Assembly (NCBI GenBank): GCA_002179805.1
Contig: NAVB01000758.1
Location: 1-64,000, forward strand
Length of the DNA: 64,000 bases
Reading direction: 5' to 3'
From: Acanthamoeba lenticulata
Taxonomy: Eukaryota; Discosea; Longamoebia; Acanthamoebidae
The notes under the pieces are model-generated. The model had not been told where the DNA came from. It ran no database searches and saw only the letters and a program-made list of their open reading frames with translations. Positions 44,801 to 57,687 of this stretch are shown piece by piece. Numbering within the stretch: position 1 is the stretch's first letter; each line of letters begins with the position of its first letter. The position numbers were made by a program, and so were the translations under genes.

Positions 44801-47800
44801 CAGCCGACCACGTCGGAGCGCCCGGCCACCACCCCGGCAGAGGTGGGCCAGGACAGCATGGGGCCGCCCCGCCTCTTCCAGAGCGTGCAGAGCGCGTTTG
44901 TGCTCCACCTCTTTGCCGACTGGCGGTACGGCCACCATTTGATCCCTTCTCCTCCTTTGACTGCGTGACGTGGCCTGACGTGGCAATGTTGTGTCGGCAG
45001 GAAATCGGTCTCTGTGGATCAGCACCCGCAGAGGGTGAAGCAGCTCCACTCGCTGTCGTCGCTCTTCCGCCAGTCCTACGTGTCGGACCTCAAGCGTGCC
45101 GACTGGTCCATCCTCTTCTCGACGTTTATTCACGTATGTGCCCTCCCCGTGTCTACACAAATGACGTCATCAGGCTCACAAGAACGTGCGCGCTAACAAC
45201 AACAACAACAATAACAACAACAGGTCATCGACAGCTTCAGGGCCACGTTCACCGAGGAGGCCTTTGCTGGGCTGCGCGACGCCCTCGTGCAGATCGGGAC
45301 CGCGCTCCTGCCGCCCGCCTCGGATCAGGAGGAAGAGGAAGAGCAGCAGGACGCACCGCAAAAGCCCACCGAGACGCCCGACCGCGAGTCCATCGCTGCC
45401 CTGCTCGACCGCAGCTCCGACGCGCGGTTCTGCGCCAAGATCGCCAGCCACTTGCTCCCCATCGTCGACGTCTTCCTGCGCAAGGCCCGAGCGGCCGACA
45501 GCGAAGGCGCCCTCTTGACCGACGAGGAGGAGTCGTCCCTGCGGGGCAAGCTCCACGTGCTGCTGGGCCTCGTCCAGCTGCAGCTCCTGCTCCCGGCCCA
45601 GAAGGTCGACCCGACGGCCAAGTATCCGGCCAAGCTGGCCCAGGTCGAGCGCGCCGCCGAGAGCCTCGCGGCCGAGGTCGGCGTGCGGGCCAAGGTCGAG
45701 CGGCTCTTCACCGGCCGCGAGCACAACGAGCGGATCGACGCCCTGCGCCGCGCGGTCGAGGACCACCGCCTGCAGGCCGCCGCGCTCGCCCGGAAGGTCA
45801 CCATCCGGCCGGCGGGCGGCAACTTTGGGGCCCTGTTCGACGCGCTCCACCAGTTTGCGCGCACGCTTGAGGGCGGCGGCGAGGGCAGCGTGCTCGCCAT
45901 GACGCGCTTCTTCTGCGGCGAGGAGACCGCCGCCTCGGCCGGCAAGCGGCCCAACAAGCAGCGCAGCAAGCGGCGCAGCAAGGGCAAGAACCGCCGCGAC
46001 GACGACGAGGCCGACGGCGAAGCCACGGCCCGCCGGCTGGCGATGCTGCTCGACAAGGAGGAGCTGTGGCAGGAGAAGGCCCACAACTTCATCGCGGCCC
46101 TGCGCGACAAGTACACGCCGCACTACAACGACGTGCTTCACCCGATCTTCCTCGCGCTCCACCAGGTCATGTTCGGCCTCAGGCTGCTCCGCTTTGCCGC
46201 GCCCACGGTAGTGGCTGCGGCCGCAGCCACCGAGGGCCAGATGGCCAGCGACTTGGCCGCCGCCAAGCGCGTGCTGGGTGGCCTTGTGGGCGACCTGGCC
46301 GCCTTCCCGGCCGTCGAGAATCTGTCGACCCGCGTGCTGCCAGTCGACAGAATTGCTGACGTCATCTCGCCGTCGGTCCTGCACTCGCTGCTCGGCAAGC
46401 TGGACGAGCGCAGCGCCCAGCAGGGCGGCAAGCTGCCCCACTACCTGCGTGGCATTCCGTCGATGGTGCTGCGTGCGGCCCTCTGCCGGGCCTACCTCCA
46501 GATCCGGTCGACGCGCTTCATGTCGCGATCGGCCCTGTCCCTGCTCGACCACATCTTCACCACGTTCTCCGACATGTGGAAGGCCATGCAGGAGCGCCAG
46601 AAGGAGGCCAAGGCCAAGGAGGAGGAGTTCTACAAGACCCGCCGCAAGGTCCGCCGCCACGTCATCAAGGACGCCGACCAGGAGGAAGAGGAGGAGCTCG
46701 AGGACATGTTTCCCTCCTTCTGGCACGACTACGACGATCTCGTCCCGCTCGAGGAGCGCGACCTCCTCAACTCTGGCGAGGCCGAGGCTGGTGCCGATGC
46801 CAGCACGGCCGCCGCTGGCGCCGACGAGATGGGGCTCGAGAAGGAGGACATCCAGGAGTGGGAGGTCCACCAGCTCTTCTCCGTCCACCGCCATCTCCAC
46901 CAATACCTGGCCGTCGACGGGCGCGCCCGAGCTCCGGCCGCCGCTAGTGGCGGCGGCAAGCCGCGCCGACCGACGCGCCGACCGAGCAAGGCCCGGCAGC
47001 GGCGGGCGGACGAGCTCCTGACGGTCAACCCCGACGCCGTGGCCCGGCGCGAGGAGGCCGAAGCCGAGGCCGACGAGCTCCGGAACGACGACCTCATCGA
47101 CGTCCTCGAGCTGTCCTACTCGGCGGGCGCGGCGATCATGCGCGTGCTCGACCACGACGCCGCGCCGGAGCTCGACGAGCGCGCCCTGGGCGGGCACTTG
47201 GTGATGATGCACCAGATCCTGCGCTCGCTGACCGAGCGGCCGCAGGGCAAGGGCGTCCTGATCCGCGGCGAGACCAAGCAGCGGCGCGGGGACAAGCCCG
47301 CCGCCACCAAGCTGGGCGAGGCCGGCCAGCGGCGGCGGGACGACCTGCTGTCGGAGGCGGCCATGGTGTCGGCCGTGAACGAGCACCGGTCGGTGATCCA
47401 GGCCGGCGGGCTGGTTCACGACATCTACCGCGACGCCAACATCCCCGAGGTCCTGCTGGCGCGCGAGCCCCTCGAGGAGCTCTCCCAGCGGCTGCTCGAG
47501 CTGCTGGTCGAGTTTGCCGGCAACGCGCTGCTGGAGCAGCTGCTCAAGATCACGCGGCGCATCCTGTCGTTCCCGATCACGTCGCCGCTGATGAAGGTCC
47601 TCACGGGCCTCGAGTTCCTGCACGGCAAGACCCACGAGTGGGAGTCCAACGCCAGCAAGCGCGTCTCCCTGTGGACCCACATGGAGAAGCTCGGCCGCCT
47701 CATCGGCCGCTGGCGCCGGCTCGAGCTCCAGAGCCACCCGCTGCTCTTCTACGCGCGCCTCCAGTCCCACCAGACCGCCGCCGAGCGCTGGTGGTTCCAC

Positions 47801-50800
47801 CTCTACTCGCTGGTCAAGCACAGCGACCTGGGCGTCGACGCCGCCGGCGCCCCGCGCAAGCCCGGCGGCCAGGACGACGTCGACCCCGACCTCGAGCTCC
47901 TCCGCGCCGCCGAGCGCGAGCAGGACCGCGCCCGCGCCCAGGACTGGCTCGACCGCAAGCAGCAGCGCCCGCCGGCCGACCCCGCCGCCGCCGCTGGACC
48001 GACTGACGTCGTACTGGAGACGCTCGACGGGTTCATCCTGTCGTCCAACCACGGCGAGTTCTCCACGCGACTGCAGCTCCTACGCACCTTCCACGAGCAG
48101 GTGGCCCACGAGCTCCGCGCGCGCTTCGAGCGCGAGGCCTCGCCGGTGCCCGCGCGCGAGCACGTGCGCAACCTGCTCTACAACCTCCACCGCTACTACG
48201 CCCAGTTCGTGGGCCGCGTGGAGGACAACATGCGCCGCCTGCGCGAGCCGCTCGAGAAGAAGGTGCGCGACTTTATCCAGCTGGCCAAGTGGGACGACCT
48301 CAACTACTACTCGCTCAAGACCTCGTCGGAGAAGTCCCACCGCGCCCTCAACAAGCTCTCGCGCCACCTGGAGGACCTCCTCCGCCAGCCCGTCAACGCC
48401 CTCCTCGAGAAGAAGGATGACGAAGAGGAGGACGATGCCGCTGCCGCTGCTGCCGCGGCCGGAACCGCCGCCTCCGCAGAGGCCGCTGGCGCCAGCGAGT
48501 TGACGACGTTCCGCCAGGTCTTTGATGTCGACGAGAGCGCGACTTTCTTGCTCCGCGGCATCGAGCCGGGCCAACCCGTGGCCGAACGTCCCGAGTTTGC
48601 CGCCGCGCCGCCCGCCCTGCGCGAGGCCTTTGAGCTCGGTACGCGTACCCTCAAGAAGAGAAATAGAAGAAGAAAAAAAGAGGAGAAACTCACGTGTGGC
48701 ATGCGTGGTATGACATTCCAGACGACGCCAAGAAAAAGCAGAACAGGCTGCCGGCCCTGTACGCCCGGATGACCAAGATCTGCGAGCGCGACATCTTCTA
48801 CTGCGACGAGGGCCGGCGCACGCCCGTTCCCAAGGCCCCGCCTGCCAAGCAGCCGGCCGAGAAGGACGCCGCTGCCGCCGCCGTCGTGGCCGAGGAAGAG
48901 GAGGAGCCGCTGTTCTTGTCGACACGAAAGGAGGCCGAGGCCCACGAGCTTGAGTGGTTCGTTGAGCGCATCTCGGCCAACAGCGTGGCGCTCCGGAGCA
49001 AGGACAAGCCCCGGACCCAGAAGATGCACATGATCCGCCAGCTCCTCCAGGCCTTCCAGGCGCGAGGTAACGCCTCCCCTTCCCTCGCGCTCACCTTGAC
49101 ACCTCTAGAAGTGGCTCACCGGATGTCGTGTCGCGTCGTGTGCGCTCATCCACAGGCCTGTCGCACTTGTCGACCGCGTACGACAGGCGCCAGAAGGAGC
49201 TGCCCTACCTGCTCTCGCTCCCGTCGATGGAGGCCGTCGACCGCGCGCTCGGCGCCGAGGACGCCCAAAAGGCCCCCATGTGGGACGGCGCCAACGCCCA
49301 GTTCTACCGCGCCATGCGCCGGATGCGCCACCTGCGCGAGGCCGGCACGATGCCCTCCAAGGAGCTCAACCAGCGGTGCGCCCTCCCCTCCGATCGAGGG
49401 ACGAATCCTGCTGGAAAAAGAAAAAGAAAAGCTCACCTTATTTTTTTTTATTTTTGAAATCGCCACCAATAGGGAGATCCAGCGCATGTCGGGCTACGCC
49501 GAGCACCTGTTCCACCTGCTCATCACGGAGCGCGAGGCCTTGGCCCAGGTCGCCCGGCACGTGGGCCCTCTCCGGTCCTTCAACAGCCTGCTGGCCGCCC
49601 TCCACGAGCGCAGCCGGTACTACGTCGAGGCCGCCGCGGCTTCGCTGCCGCCGCAGAAGAAGGCCCTCGCCTGGGCCCGCAAGCAGCACCGCGTGGCGGC
49701 GCAGCTGGCGATGACCCTGGCGCAGGTCGCCATCCTGTGCGACGCCCTCAAGTCGCCGCCGGGCACCGTGCAGCGCGTGAACCAGCAGCTCGAGCAGGCG
49801 CGCCGGATCGAGAAGGACCTGCTCCGCGAGTTTGGCTGGCACGCCGACCCCCGCCGCCTGCTCGGCGCCGACGACGACGAGCTCGCCGAGGACGCCTCCG
49901 AGACGGTGCTGGTGAGCAGCGAGACGTGGGCCGCGGTGGTGGCCAACTACGGCCAGCTGCAGCACGTGGCCAACGTCACGGCCGAGACGCTTCTGGACGA
50001 GGCCTCGCTCTTCCCGGTGCCGCTGGCCCACTCCATCTGCGCCTTTCTGCGCGACGTGGCCGAGGCCGCGTCCCACTTCCGCCGCTGGACGCGCGAAACG
50101 GCGACTGCCGCTTCCGAGGCCGACGCCGACGCCGACGAGGCCGCGGCTGGGGAGCGCGCAAAGCAGTTTGGGACCGCCTTTGGCGAGAAGCTGGAGGCCG
50201 CCATCAACTCGCTCCTGGTGGCCGTCCAGAACGTGCAGCGCATCCAAAAGACCGCCGATCCCCTCCTCGTCGCCGCCAGCAACAAGGAGGCCAGCGAGGG
50301 CGTCGACAATGTCGACAACCAAAAGAGCGACACCGACGACGACAAGAAGAAGGAAGAGGAGGCCGAGGAGGAAGAGGAACGACGCACGTGCAACTTTGTG
50401 GAATTCCACAACTACCTGCGCGACCTCAGGGAGGGCCTCAACATGAAGAACGTGCGCGACAACATCGACGCCGTCATCACCCTCCTCACCGCCGAGGACG
50501 CCCAGCGCACCGCCGCCGCCGCGACGACCGACGACGCCCGCCTCACGGCCACGGCCGCGGCGGCGCTGCGGGACCGGGCGGCCGTGGCGCTGGTGGCGCA
50601 GCTGCACCCGCTCGTGGCGCAGTACCAGGCGCTGGTCGAGTGGTGCCTGACGCGCCTGCTGGCCTACCACGGCGCGCTGGCGCGGACGCACCACCGGGCG
50701 GCGGGCCTCTTCCTCACGCTCTTCACGCGCGGCTACTGCCAGCCGGAGGGCGAGGCCGAGGCCGGCGCGGGCGAGGGCGAGATGAAGCTGCAGGACGACA

Positions 50801-53800
50801 TCGAGGGCACCGGCATGGGCGACGGCACCGGCAAGAAGGACGTCTCCGACCAGATCGACAACGAGGACCAGCTCATGGGCACCAACAAGGAGGAGAAGGA
50901 GGAGAACAAGGAGCCTGCCCCCGAGAACGATGACGACGCCGGCTTTGAGATGCAGCAAGGTACGCCTCTCATCCCCCTCCCCCCGCTTGCTCCAGTGAGG
51001 CCAAGCTGATGACGTGGCATTCATGCTCGGCATTCCAGACTTTGACGGCGAGATCGAGGACATGCCGGACAAGGGCGACGAGCAGGAGGAGGACGAGGAG
51101 AAGGAAGAGGAAGAGGAGGAGATGGATCGCGAGATGGGCGAGATCGACAGCGAGGATGAGGAGGTCGTGGACGAGAAGCTTTGGGGCAGCGAGGACGAAG
51201 AGGAGGACAACACGCGCCAGGACGGCAAAGAGAAGATCGACCGCGACAACACCGTCGACGCCGACCCCGAGGGCGAGGAGGAGATGGTGGCCAAGGAGGA
51301 CAAGGACGACGACGAGCAAGGCAAGGACGACAAGGACGACGACGACGACAAGAAGAAGAACAAGAAGGAGGACAAGAAGGCCAAGGACCAGAAGGGTGAG
51401 GAAGGCGAGGAGGGGGATGAGGAGGAGGACGATGACGACGACGACGAGGCCAAGCAGAAGAAGGAGCAGGAGGAGCAGGAGGATGAGGAGGGCGACGTCA
51501 ACGACATGGAGGACATCTACGAGGACAAGGGCAAGGACGTGCGCCAGGAGGAAGAGTTCGAGCTGCCGGAGGACCTCGACCTCGACGGCAACGACAAGAA
51601 CGACAAGGAGGAGGAGAACCCCATGGACGACCCCCTCGACAACGAGGACGAGGACGAGGACGACGACGAGGCCGAGGACAAGAAGAAGGAAGACGATGAG
51701 GACGTGATGGACATCGCCGACGACGATGACGAGATGAAGAAGGGCGAGGGCGAGCAGGAGGACGACGAGGAGGGCAAGGACAAGGACGAGGACGACGAGA
51801 AGCCCAAGGACGAGGAGGAGGAGGGCGACAAGGACGACAAGGAGGGCGACGAACGGCCCGAGGACAAGGACGAGGACGAGGACAAGGAGAAGGAGTTGGA
51901 CTCGGAGGGCGACGACGAGAAGCCCGCCGGCATGGGCGGCCAGGAGGCCAAGGACGACGAGGAGAAGGGTGAGGACGAGGACGAGGAGAAGGAGGAAGAG
52001 GACAAGACCAACACGCAGGACATCAACGAGGAGGACAAGGAGGAGGTGGCCCACACCGAGACGCAGCCGCAGGGCACCATGCAGGAGACCGTCCGCAAGT
52101 CGGCCAACGTGGAGATGGAGGACCAGCAGGACCAGTCCCGCCCGCAGAACGACCTCAACCAGCAGGATGTACGTCTCGTCTCGTCTCGTTCGTGTGTGTG
52201 TGCGTTGGCCCCGCGAAGCCGAGCCTGATCGTGTGTCGACAAAAAAACACAGGAGAACGCGCAGGAGACGATGTCGGCCGACATGGACGAGCGGTCGCAG
52301 CGGTGGATCAAGTCCATGAAGAATCCGCCGCGGCCCGAGCAGCAGCAGAAGAAGAAGGACAAGAAGAAGAAGCGGGAGCGGGTGGACCCCAACCCGTACC
52401 GCAGCGAGGGCGACGCCAACAAGGAGTGGAAGGAGCGCCTCCGCGTCATGGACCAGCTCATCGACGAGCAGGACAAGAAGGACGACGAGGAGGAGAAGGG
52501 CGAGGAGGACGACCAGATGGACCTCGACGGCGAGGAGGAGGAGGAGGAGGACCAGGAGGAGGCCGAGATGTACGAGTTCATGAAGGACGACGACAAGGAC
52601 AAGGAGGACGCCCAGACGCTCGCGCCCGCCGACGAGACGCAGGCCAAGTCCATCCCGCAGAAGGAGGACGACAAGACGCAGAAGGAGGACGGCGCCGGCG
52701 ACGAGGACAAGGACGACAGCGAGGAGGAGGACGAGGAGGAGGGCGAGGACAAGGACAAACGCCTGGAGGACGAGGAAGAGGGCGAGGGCGAAGACGACAA
52801 GCCCAAGGACCGCGATCGGGTCAAGGAGCTCCGCGCGCTGCGCCTGGCCAAGGACCAGCGCAAGGGCAAGGACGGCGAGGAGGACGAAGACGCCGACCAG
52901 GCCGACGACGAGGCCGCGCAGGAGGAGGAGGACAAGGCCGCTGACGAGGAGGACGGCGACGCGGCCCAGCGCGAGGAGGCCGCCTCGCACCACAGCCTCC
53001 CGACCGGGGCCGACGAGCCGCGCAAGGCCGGCGGCGAGGAGGAGGTGCGGCTGCTGTCGCCGGACGAGATGGCGGCCAAGCGCGAGGAGCTCGACCGCGA
53101 GATGGCCGAGTGGCGCGAGAAGGGCGACGTGGTGCACGCCGAGAAGCTGTGGCGCGGCTACGAGGCCCTGACGGCGCCGCTGGCGCAGGACCTGTGCGAG
53201 CAGCTGCGGCTGATCCTGGAGCCGACGCTGTGCACGCAGATGCGCGGCGACTACCGGACGGGCAAGCGGCTGAACATGAAGAAGGTGATCCCCTACATCG
53301 CGAGCCAGTTCAAGAAGGACAAGATCTGGATGCGGCGGACCAAGCCCAGCAAGCGCACCTACCAGGTCATGCTGGCCATCGACGACTCGCGGTCCATGTT
53401 TGAGAACCGCGCGGGCAACATGGCCTGCCAGGCCCTGACCCTCATGGCCAAGGCCCTGGCCCAGCTCGAGGTGGGCCAGCTCGGGATCCTGCGCTTCGGC
53501 GAGACCTCGGACGTGCTCCACCCGTTCGACACGCCCTTCACGGACCAGTCCGGCATCGACATCATCTCCCACTTCACCTTCAAGCAGGAGAACACCAACG
53601 TCGTGCGCCTCATGGAGAGCGTCGTCTCGGCCTTTGACGTGCAGAAGAACTCGAGCCCGACCGGCGGCGACGACAACATGCAGCTCCTCTTCGTCGTCTC
53701 CGACGGCCGCTTCGGCACGCGCGGCAAGGACGTCAAGCTCTGGATCCGCGAGGCCCTCAAGCGCAACATCTTCATCGTCTTCATCATCACCGACGCCGCG

Positions 53801-54112
53801 CGCCCCAACGCCATCAACCTCGCCACCCAGCCCCACCCCAACGCGGCTCAGGAGGACGGCGAGCAGCAGCAGCAGCCGCCCAGGCGTGCGCGCAAGGAAG
53901 CCGCGGCGCCGGCCCCGCGCAACGACAGCTCGATCCTTGAGCTGCAGACGATCACCTACTCGCGGGAGGGCAAGCCGGTGCGGTCGTCCTACATGGACAC
54001 CTTCCCGTTCCCCAACTACATCGTGCTGCAGGACATCAACGCCCTGCCCTCGATCTTGGCCGACGCTCTGCGGCAGTGGTTCGAACTCATTCAGCAGAAG
54101 TTTGCTGCCTGA
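32898..54112 (+). CDS. MDN1: Midasin (dynein-like AAA+ ribosome-assembly ATPase)
   Basis: MDN1/Rea1 pulls assembly factors (Rsa4, Ytm1 in yeast) off pre-60S particles in nucleolus and nucleoplasm. I fitted 26 exons, all phase-consistent: 32898-33005, 33077-33403, 33503-33744, 33844-34141, 34216-34300, 34372-34683, 34795-34914, 34998-36433, 36511-37722, 37825-38218, 38339-38920, 38995-39175, 39244-39761, 39849-39982, 40082-40734, 40832-41192, 41269-41665, 41754-42071, 42156-44925, 45001-45133, 45224-48638, 48722-49066, 49156-49375, 49473-50959, 51039-52168, 52253-54112. Sum 19,038 nt, 6,345 residues, against about 4,900-5,600 in yeast and human. Six P-loops in order: GTTGAGKT, GETGTGKT, GPTSSGKT, GETGCGKT, GSPGVGKT, GPAASGKT. 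A long linker, then an Asp/Glu/Lys region (51,039-53,100) and a MIDAS domain with DDSRSM at about 53,382-53,399. AAA2 carries a Lys-rich insert. Confidence 0.95.
41666..41753 (+). other. GC-AG intron in MDN1
   Basis: The exon end CTT-GAA-GAA-G must join GG-GAC-TGG to give the conserved ALEEGDWILVDNVNF. No GT lies between the exon end and about 41739, just before the acceptor; the intron starts GCACCC and ends GAGCAG. This makes it a GC-AG intron, the only non-GT donor among the MDN1 introns. Confidence 0.8.
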
Positions 54113-54291
54113 GCCTGGCCGCTCTTGTGTCTTGCGTTGTGGGAGTGTAAATAAAAGGCTTTTCGTACCTACCTTGTCCCAATCGAAACTGCCCCGCGAC
54201 GCTGCTTCTCTCGTTGCTACTCCGAAAAGCGCAAATAAATCTCGGAATCAATTTGGCCGGCACGTGAGTTTCGCGCCAAAAGCGGCTCAAG

Positions 54292-56623
54292 ATGGAGATG
54301 GAGGCCAGGCCAAGCTCTGCTGAGCACGCTGGGGCCAAAAGAAAGATGCTGGCTATGTTCTCCACATCGTCCCGAAGCGTCTCCTTTCATTTCTCCGGAG
54401 AAGGTACATCCATCATCGATGGAACGAGGAACGATCCCCGCTCACGGGTGGGGCAAGAGGGGTGGTCGGAGGCGCTGGGGAAGGTGAAATGGTCGGCCAC
54501 GGTGGCTCTTCGTGGGTGGCACGCCACCCCGGGAGAAGGCACGCAAGAAGACCGCGAGCCTGGTCGCTCGGCATCGATGGGCTCCGCCATGACGCTGCTC
54601 ATTGCCGCCGACGCTCTGCCGCCCCTCCCCTTCGTACGTGATCCCTTCGCACGTACTCCTGCTGCAACACAGCTTTCTCAAGTGCGACTCTCTCTGTACC
54701 ACGCCCAGGTGGACGCCGACGAGGGCGCCGCTGTGCAGGTCCACTATTACGACGAGCTGCTCAAGTCGGCCCTCCAGAAGGCCGTGCGGCGCATGTTGCC
54801 CTGGTCTGGTGCGTTGCTCTTGCACGCCCGCACCGCCTTTGAGGCTCTCCATTTCCCTCTCTTATCAGGACTTTCGGGGGCAAAATGGCGCAGCGGTGCG
54901 GCTGTGCTACCAGCTGCTGCTCCAGAGCCCCGACGAGTGTCTGCGACGGCTGCCGGTCATCGTGATGGAGGACGGCTTGGCCCACCCGAGGCTGCCCTTT
55001 CTCGTGTGGCTCATGATCGCCCACACCAAAGGTTCCTCCCTCCCTCCCCCCAATGCCTGGCATGAGCTGCTTTTCCTGCGGGCGGAAGAGGACACCGATG
55101 GCTCATGCGAATGAGCGCATGTGTGGGACACGTGCAGGATGGTCGCTGGGTCTGCAGCACGTGCTCGATCTGCTGCAGATTGTCTATGAAGTCGCGTCGT
55201 GCAAGTGGCGCGACTCCATCCCCTCGGACGGGACATCTTGCGTCAACCCGTTCCTCTCAAACGTTCGTGTTTCTCTTCTGCGCGTCCATCACCACATCAT
55301 CTCATCACCGTCATCGTGACGATCCCTTCATGAAGATGGTCTCACCTTCTCATGGTATCATCTGGGGAGCAGGAGGTGGGTGAAGACCAAGAGGTGCGCG
55401 GGCTGATCGCGTCGATGGTGTTGCGCGCGTGCTATGGCGGCATGAAAGGCGACATCCGCTTCCTGCGCGCGTTCGCCCAGGCCTGGCACCGACGATTCCA
55501 ACACCACCCGCAGGTTGCAATCCATGACCTCTGTCGTTTTTCTCGTCGTTCTTGATGGTCATATGCGTTTGCCGCTTGGCTGACGGACGTCTGCTGTGCG
55601 GGGGGGGGGGGATGAGGGAACGGCAGGCCTGGCGGGAGGTCCTGCAGTGCGCCTACGCCGGGTTCAAGGGCAACGAGGTGCGGCTGTACTTCTACAGCAA
55701 CCGCTGCCCCGAGGATGAGGAGGCGACGCCCAGCCGCCCGCTTCAGCGTGACGTCGAGGACCAGGGCAGCGAGAGCGAGGACCAGATGCAGGTGTCTGAC
55801 ATTGCCGTGCTGCGGCGCCAGGACATGCTCAAGGAGGGCGTGGACATGCACTGCCACCCGAAGATCATCGACCAGCTGGCCGAGACCGACGCCGTCCTGC
55901 GACGCGGCATCACGCCAGCGCAGATCAAGAGCGCCATCTGGCACCACCGCAGCGGCGTCAACCACAAGCGGCTCGTGTGCCTCGGCCTGCATCCCGGTGG
56001 AGACGGAGATGGAGGTGGAGATGAAGATGGAAAGGGCAAGGAGCAGCCAGCAGACCCACCGCCAGAGGACGACCAGACCCGCCCGCCTGATCTCGGCTGC
56101 AGCCGACAGCATTTGGCGTGGGATTTTGACCAAGCCGCCACTGAGGTGGCCGATGTGCGCCCTCCAGGCCTTGCCACTTTGTGATGTCAAGGAACATCGC
56201 TCTCACTCTTGGTGATGCGCGCTGTACAGGTGTGGCTCGTTGTGGAGCCGGAGCTCGACCGGATCGTTGCGGAGGGCTCCTTCTGGAAGTCGCGCCCCGC
56301 GCCGCAGCAGCAGCCGGAGGCGAGAGCGCGACAGAAGAAAAAGGCACGAGGCTCCGCCAGGCCTCGCGCAGCCCACGCTCGAGTTTTTCAAGGCCAAGGC
56401 CGCAACCGCCGCTGCGACGACGAGCCGGCCAACGCCAACACCGCCGCCGCCACCACGACCGTCACCTGGCGAGCCTGTCGCCCCGCCGGTGCACGAAGGA
56501 CGTGTGGTGGTGGATCTGACGACAACAGAGGGAGGAGCGACCAGCAGGAAGCGGAAGAAGCCCTCCTCCTCCTCCTCGCAGATGGCGCTGACCTCCTTCC
56601 TTCGACCTCCAAAGAAGGAATAA
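54292..56623 (+). CDS. Unrecognised protein ending in a PCNA-binding-type (PIP) motif
   Basis: Multi-exon gene; start and several junctions are approximate, stop secure (TAA at 56621). Readable core exons: VDADEGAAVQVHYYDELLKS with ALQKAVRRMLP; then GQNGAAVRLCYQLLLQ, SPDECLRRLPVIVMEDG and LAHPRLPFLVWLMIAHTK; then LQHVLDLLQIVYEVASCKW, GGMKGDIRFLRAFAQAWHRR and WREVLQCAYAGFKGNEVRLY. The C-terminal region is Pro/Ala/Lys-rich with QPTLEFFKAKA and ends QMALTSFLRPPKKE. The latter fits the PIP-box pattern Q-x-x-hydrophobic-x-x-aromatic, followed by basic residues, at the extreme C-terminus as in many replication and repair proteins. The LRRLPVIVMEDGLAHP style recalls the helical C-terminal parts of clamp-loader-like ATPases, but no P-loop is visible. 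Function unknown; PCNA binding is inference. Confidence 0.65.
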
Positions 56624-56713
56624 AGGCCTTTGTCAGGTGGATGTCCCATGTTGTTGTTGTAGTTCCGTGCGAAAGGCTCAAACACACACTCGTCAAACAC
56701 CCAACCTGACACG

Positions 56714-57639
56714 TCACCAGGGCTCCTCCAACGCATAGCGCAGGTGGAGGCACAAGACAAGAGGGGCGTGGACACGCGTGGGGGCTGCCGTGTCGAACCA
56801 GGGCAACCAGCTGGTCGCCGAAGGTTGTAGGGTGAAGAAGAGCCGCACATCCATCAGGTCCTGAGCGAGGCGAAAGGTTGGCCAAAAGTAGACGGTGCAG
56901 CACCTCTGCTTGCGCACCACTACAGCGCCCGCTGATGCGACGCTCAAGAGCTGGATCAGGTCCACCACCAGCGAGGACAGTGAATCAAAGACCTGCGCCC
57001 AGCCCCTGCTTAGCAGCTGGGCAATGTCTCCCAAAGCACAACGCTGGAAGTAGGGAAGCTGGTACATCGCCAGGACAGCCATACTCTACAAAGTTGTCGA
57101 GGACGCCACACCACGGCTTGCGTTTCCACAGCCCTGAGGGCGAAACCTCGTAGGCCGAGTCCGACTCAATGCAAGCTTCATCTTCTTCCTCGTCTTCGTC
57201 ACCATCACTGCTCGAAGCTGGGGGAGCGATGATAGGCTGCGCATAACTAAGGGCGAGGAGTTGGTTGTAGATCGAAAGGAAGCCCTTGTAGGCGTTGTTG
57301 TGGCGGTAGACGTAGAGAACCGGACCCGACGGCTCCTCACGACTTTCCTGTCCGCTGCTATTGTTGGCCGACGTTTTCTCGTCCTTTTCGTCTTTTGAAT
57401 CACAGCAAAACAACACGCACAAGGTGAGGGAAGAGGCACGCCTTGAAAGGAAGAAGGAGAAGACGCGTACACGCGAGCAGTGGGTGGGCTGGTGGAAGGC
57501 GCGCCCATAGGGTGGAGGCTCGCTGGCGCAAAAGGCGATGGCTGAGGGCGCGCCACGCCGAGCACACGGCAGCCGTGGTCACCAGGCTCTTGGGGTCGAG
57601 GAAGGTGAGTGCGTGTACCACCAGCTCCAGGGGCAACAT
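56714..57639 (-). CDS. F-box protein
   Basis: Starts MLPLELVVHALTFLDPKSLV with TTAAVCSAWRALSHRLL, a standard N-terminal F-box expected to bind Skp1. Exon 1 is 57473-57639. The join to the next exon (right edge about 57441) needs an intron of only 31 nt and is doubtful; a sequence error is the alternative. The second exon reads SGPVLYVYRHNNAYKGFLSI and an acidic stretch, then KPWCGVLDNF. It splices over a 47-nt intron to RCALGDIAQLLSRGWAQ and LMDVRLFFTLQPSATSWLPW, ending YALEEPW at 56714. The substrate domain is not recognised. It is convergent with the PIP-box gene, 90 bp apart. Confidence 0.65.
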
Positions 57640-57687
57640 GGCGATGGAGAGAGCAATGGGGCAATGTTCATTTCGCTTATTAAATTC

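Noticed and set aside
45176..48052. 958-codon minus-strand open frame
   Set aside because: Antisense shadow of midasin exon 21, produced by strong C/G third-position bias.
48639..48721. Start of a separate plus-strand gene at 48694 (MWHAWYDIPDDAKK)
   Set aside because: 48639-48721 is a GT-AG intron of midasin; the frame downstream continues midasin in phase.
49438..51516. 692-codon minus-strand open frame with a Ser-rich start
   Set aside because: Antisense of midasin exons 24-25; it runs across two confirmed introns.
50969..53836. 955-codon minus-strand open frame, Leu/Val-rich
   Set aside because: It is the antisense of the Asp/Glu/Lys-rich part of midasin; GAC/GAG/AAG codons read backwards give Val/Leu/Phe codons without stops. 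No initiation context or domain.
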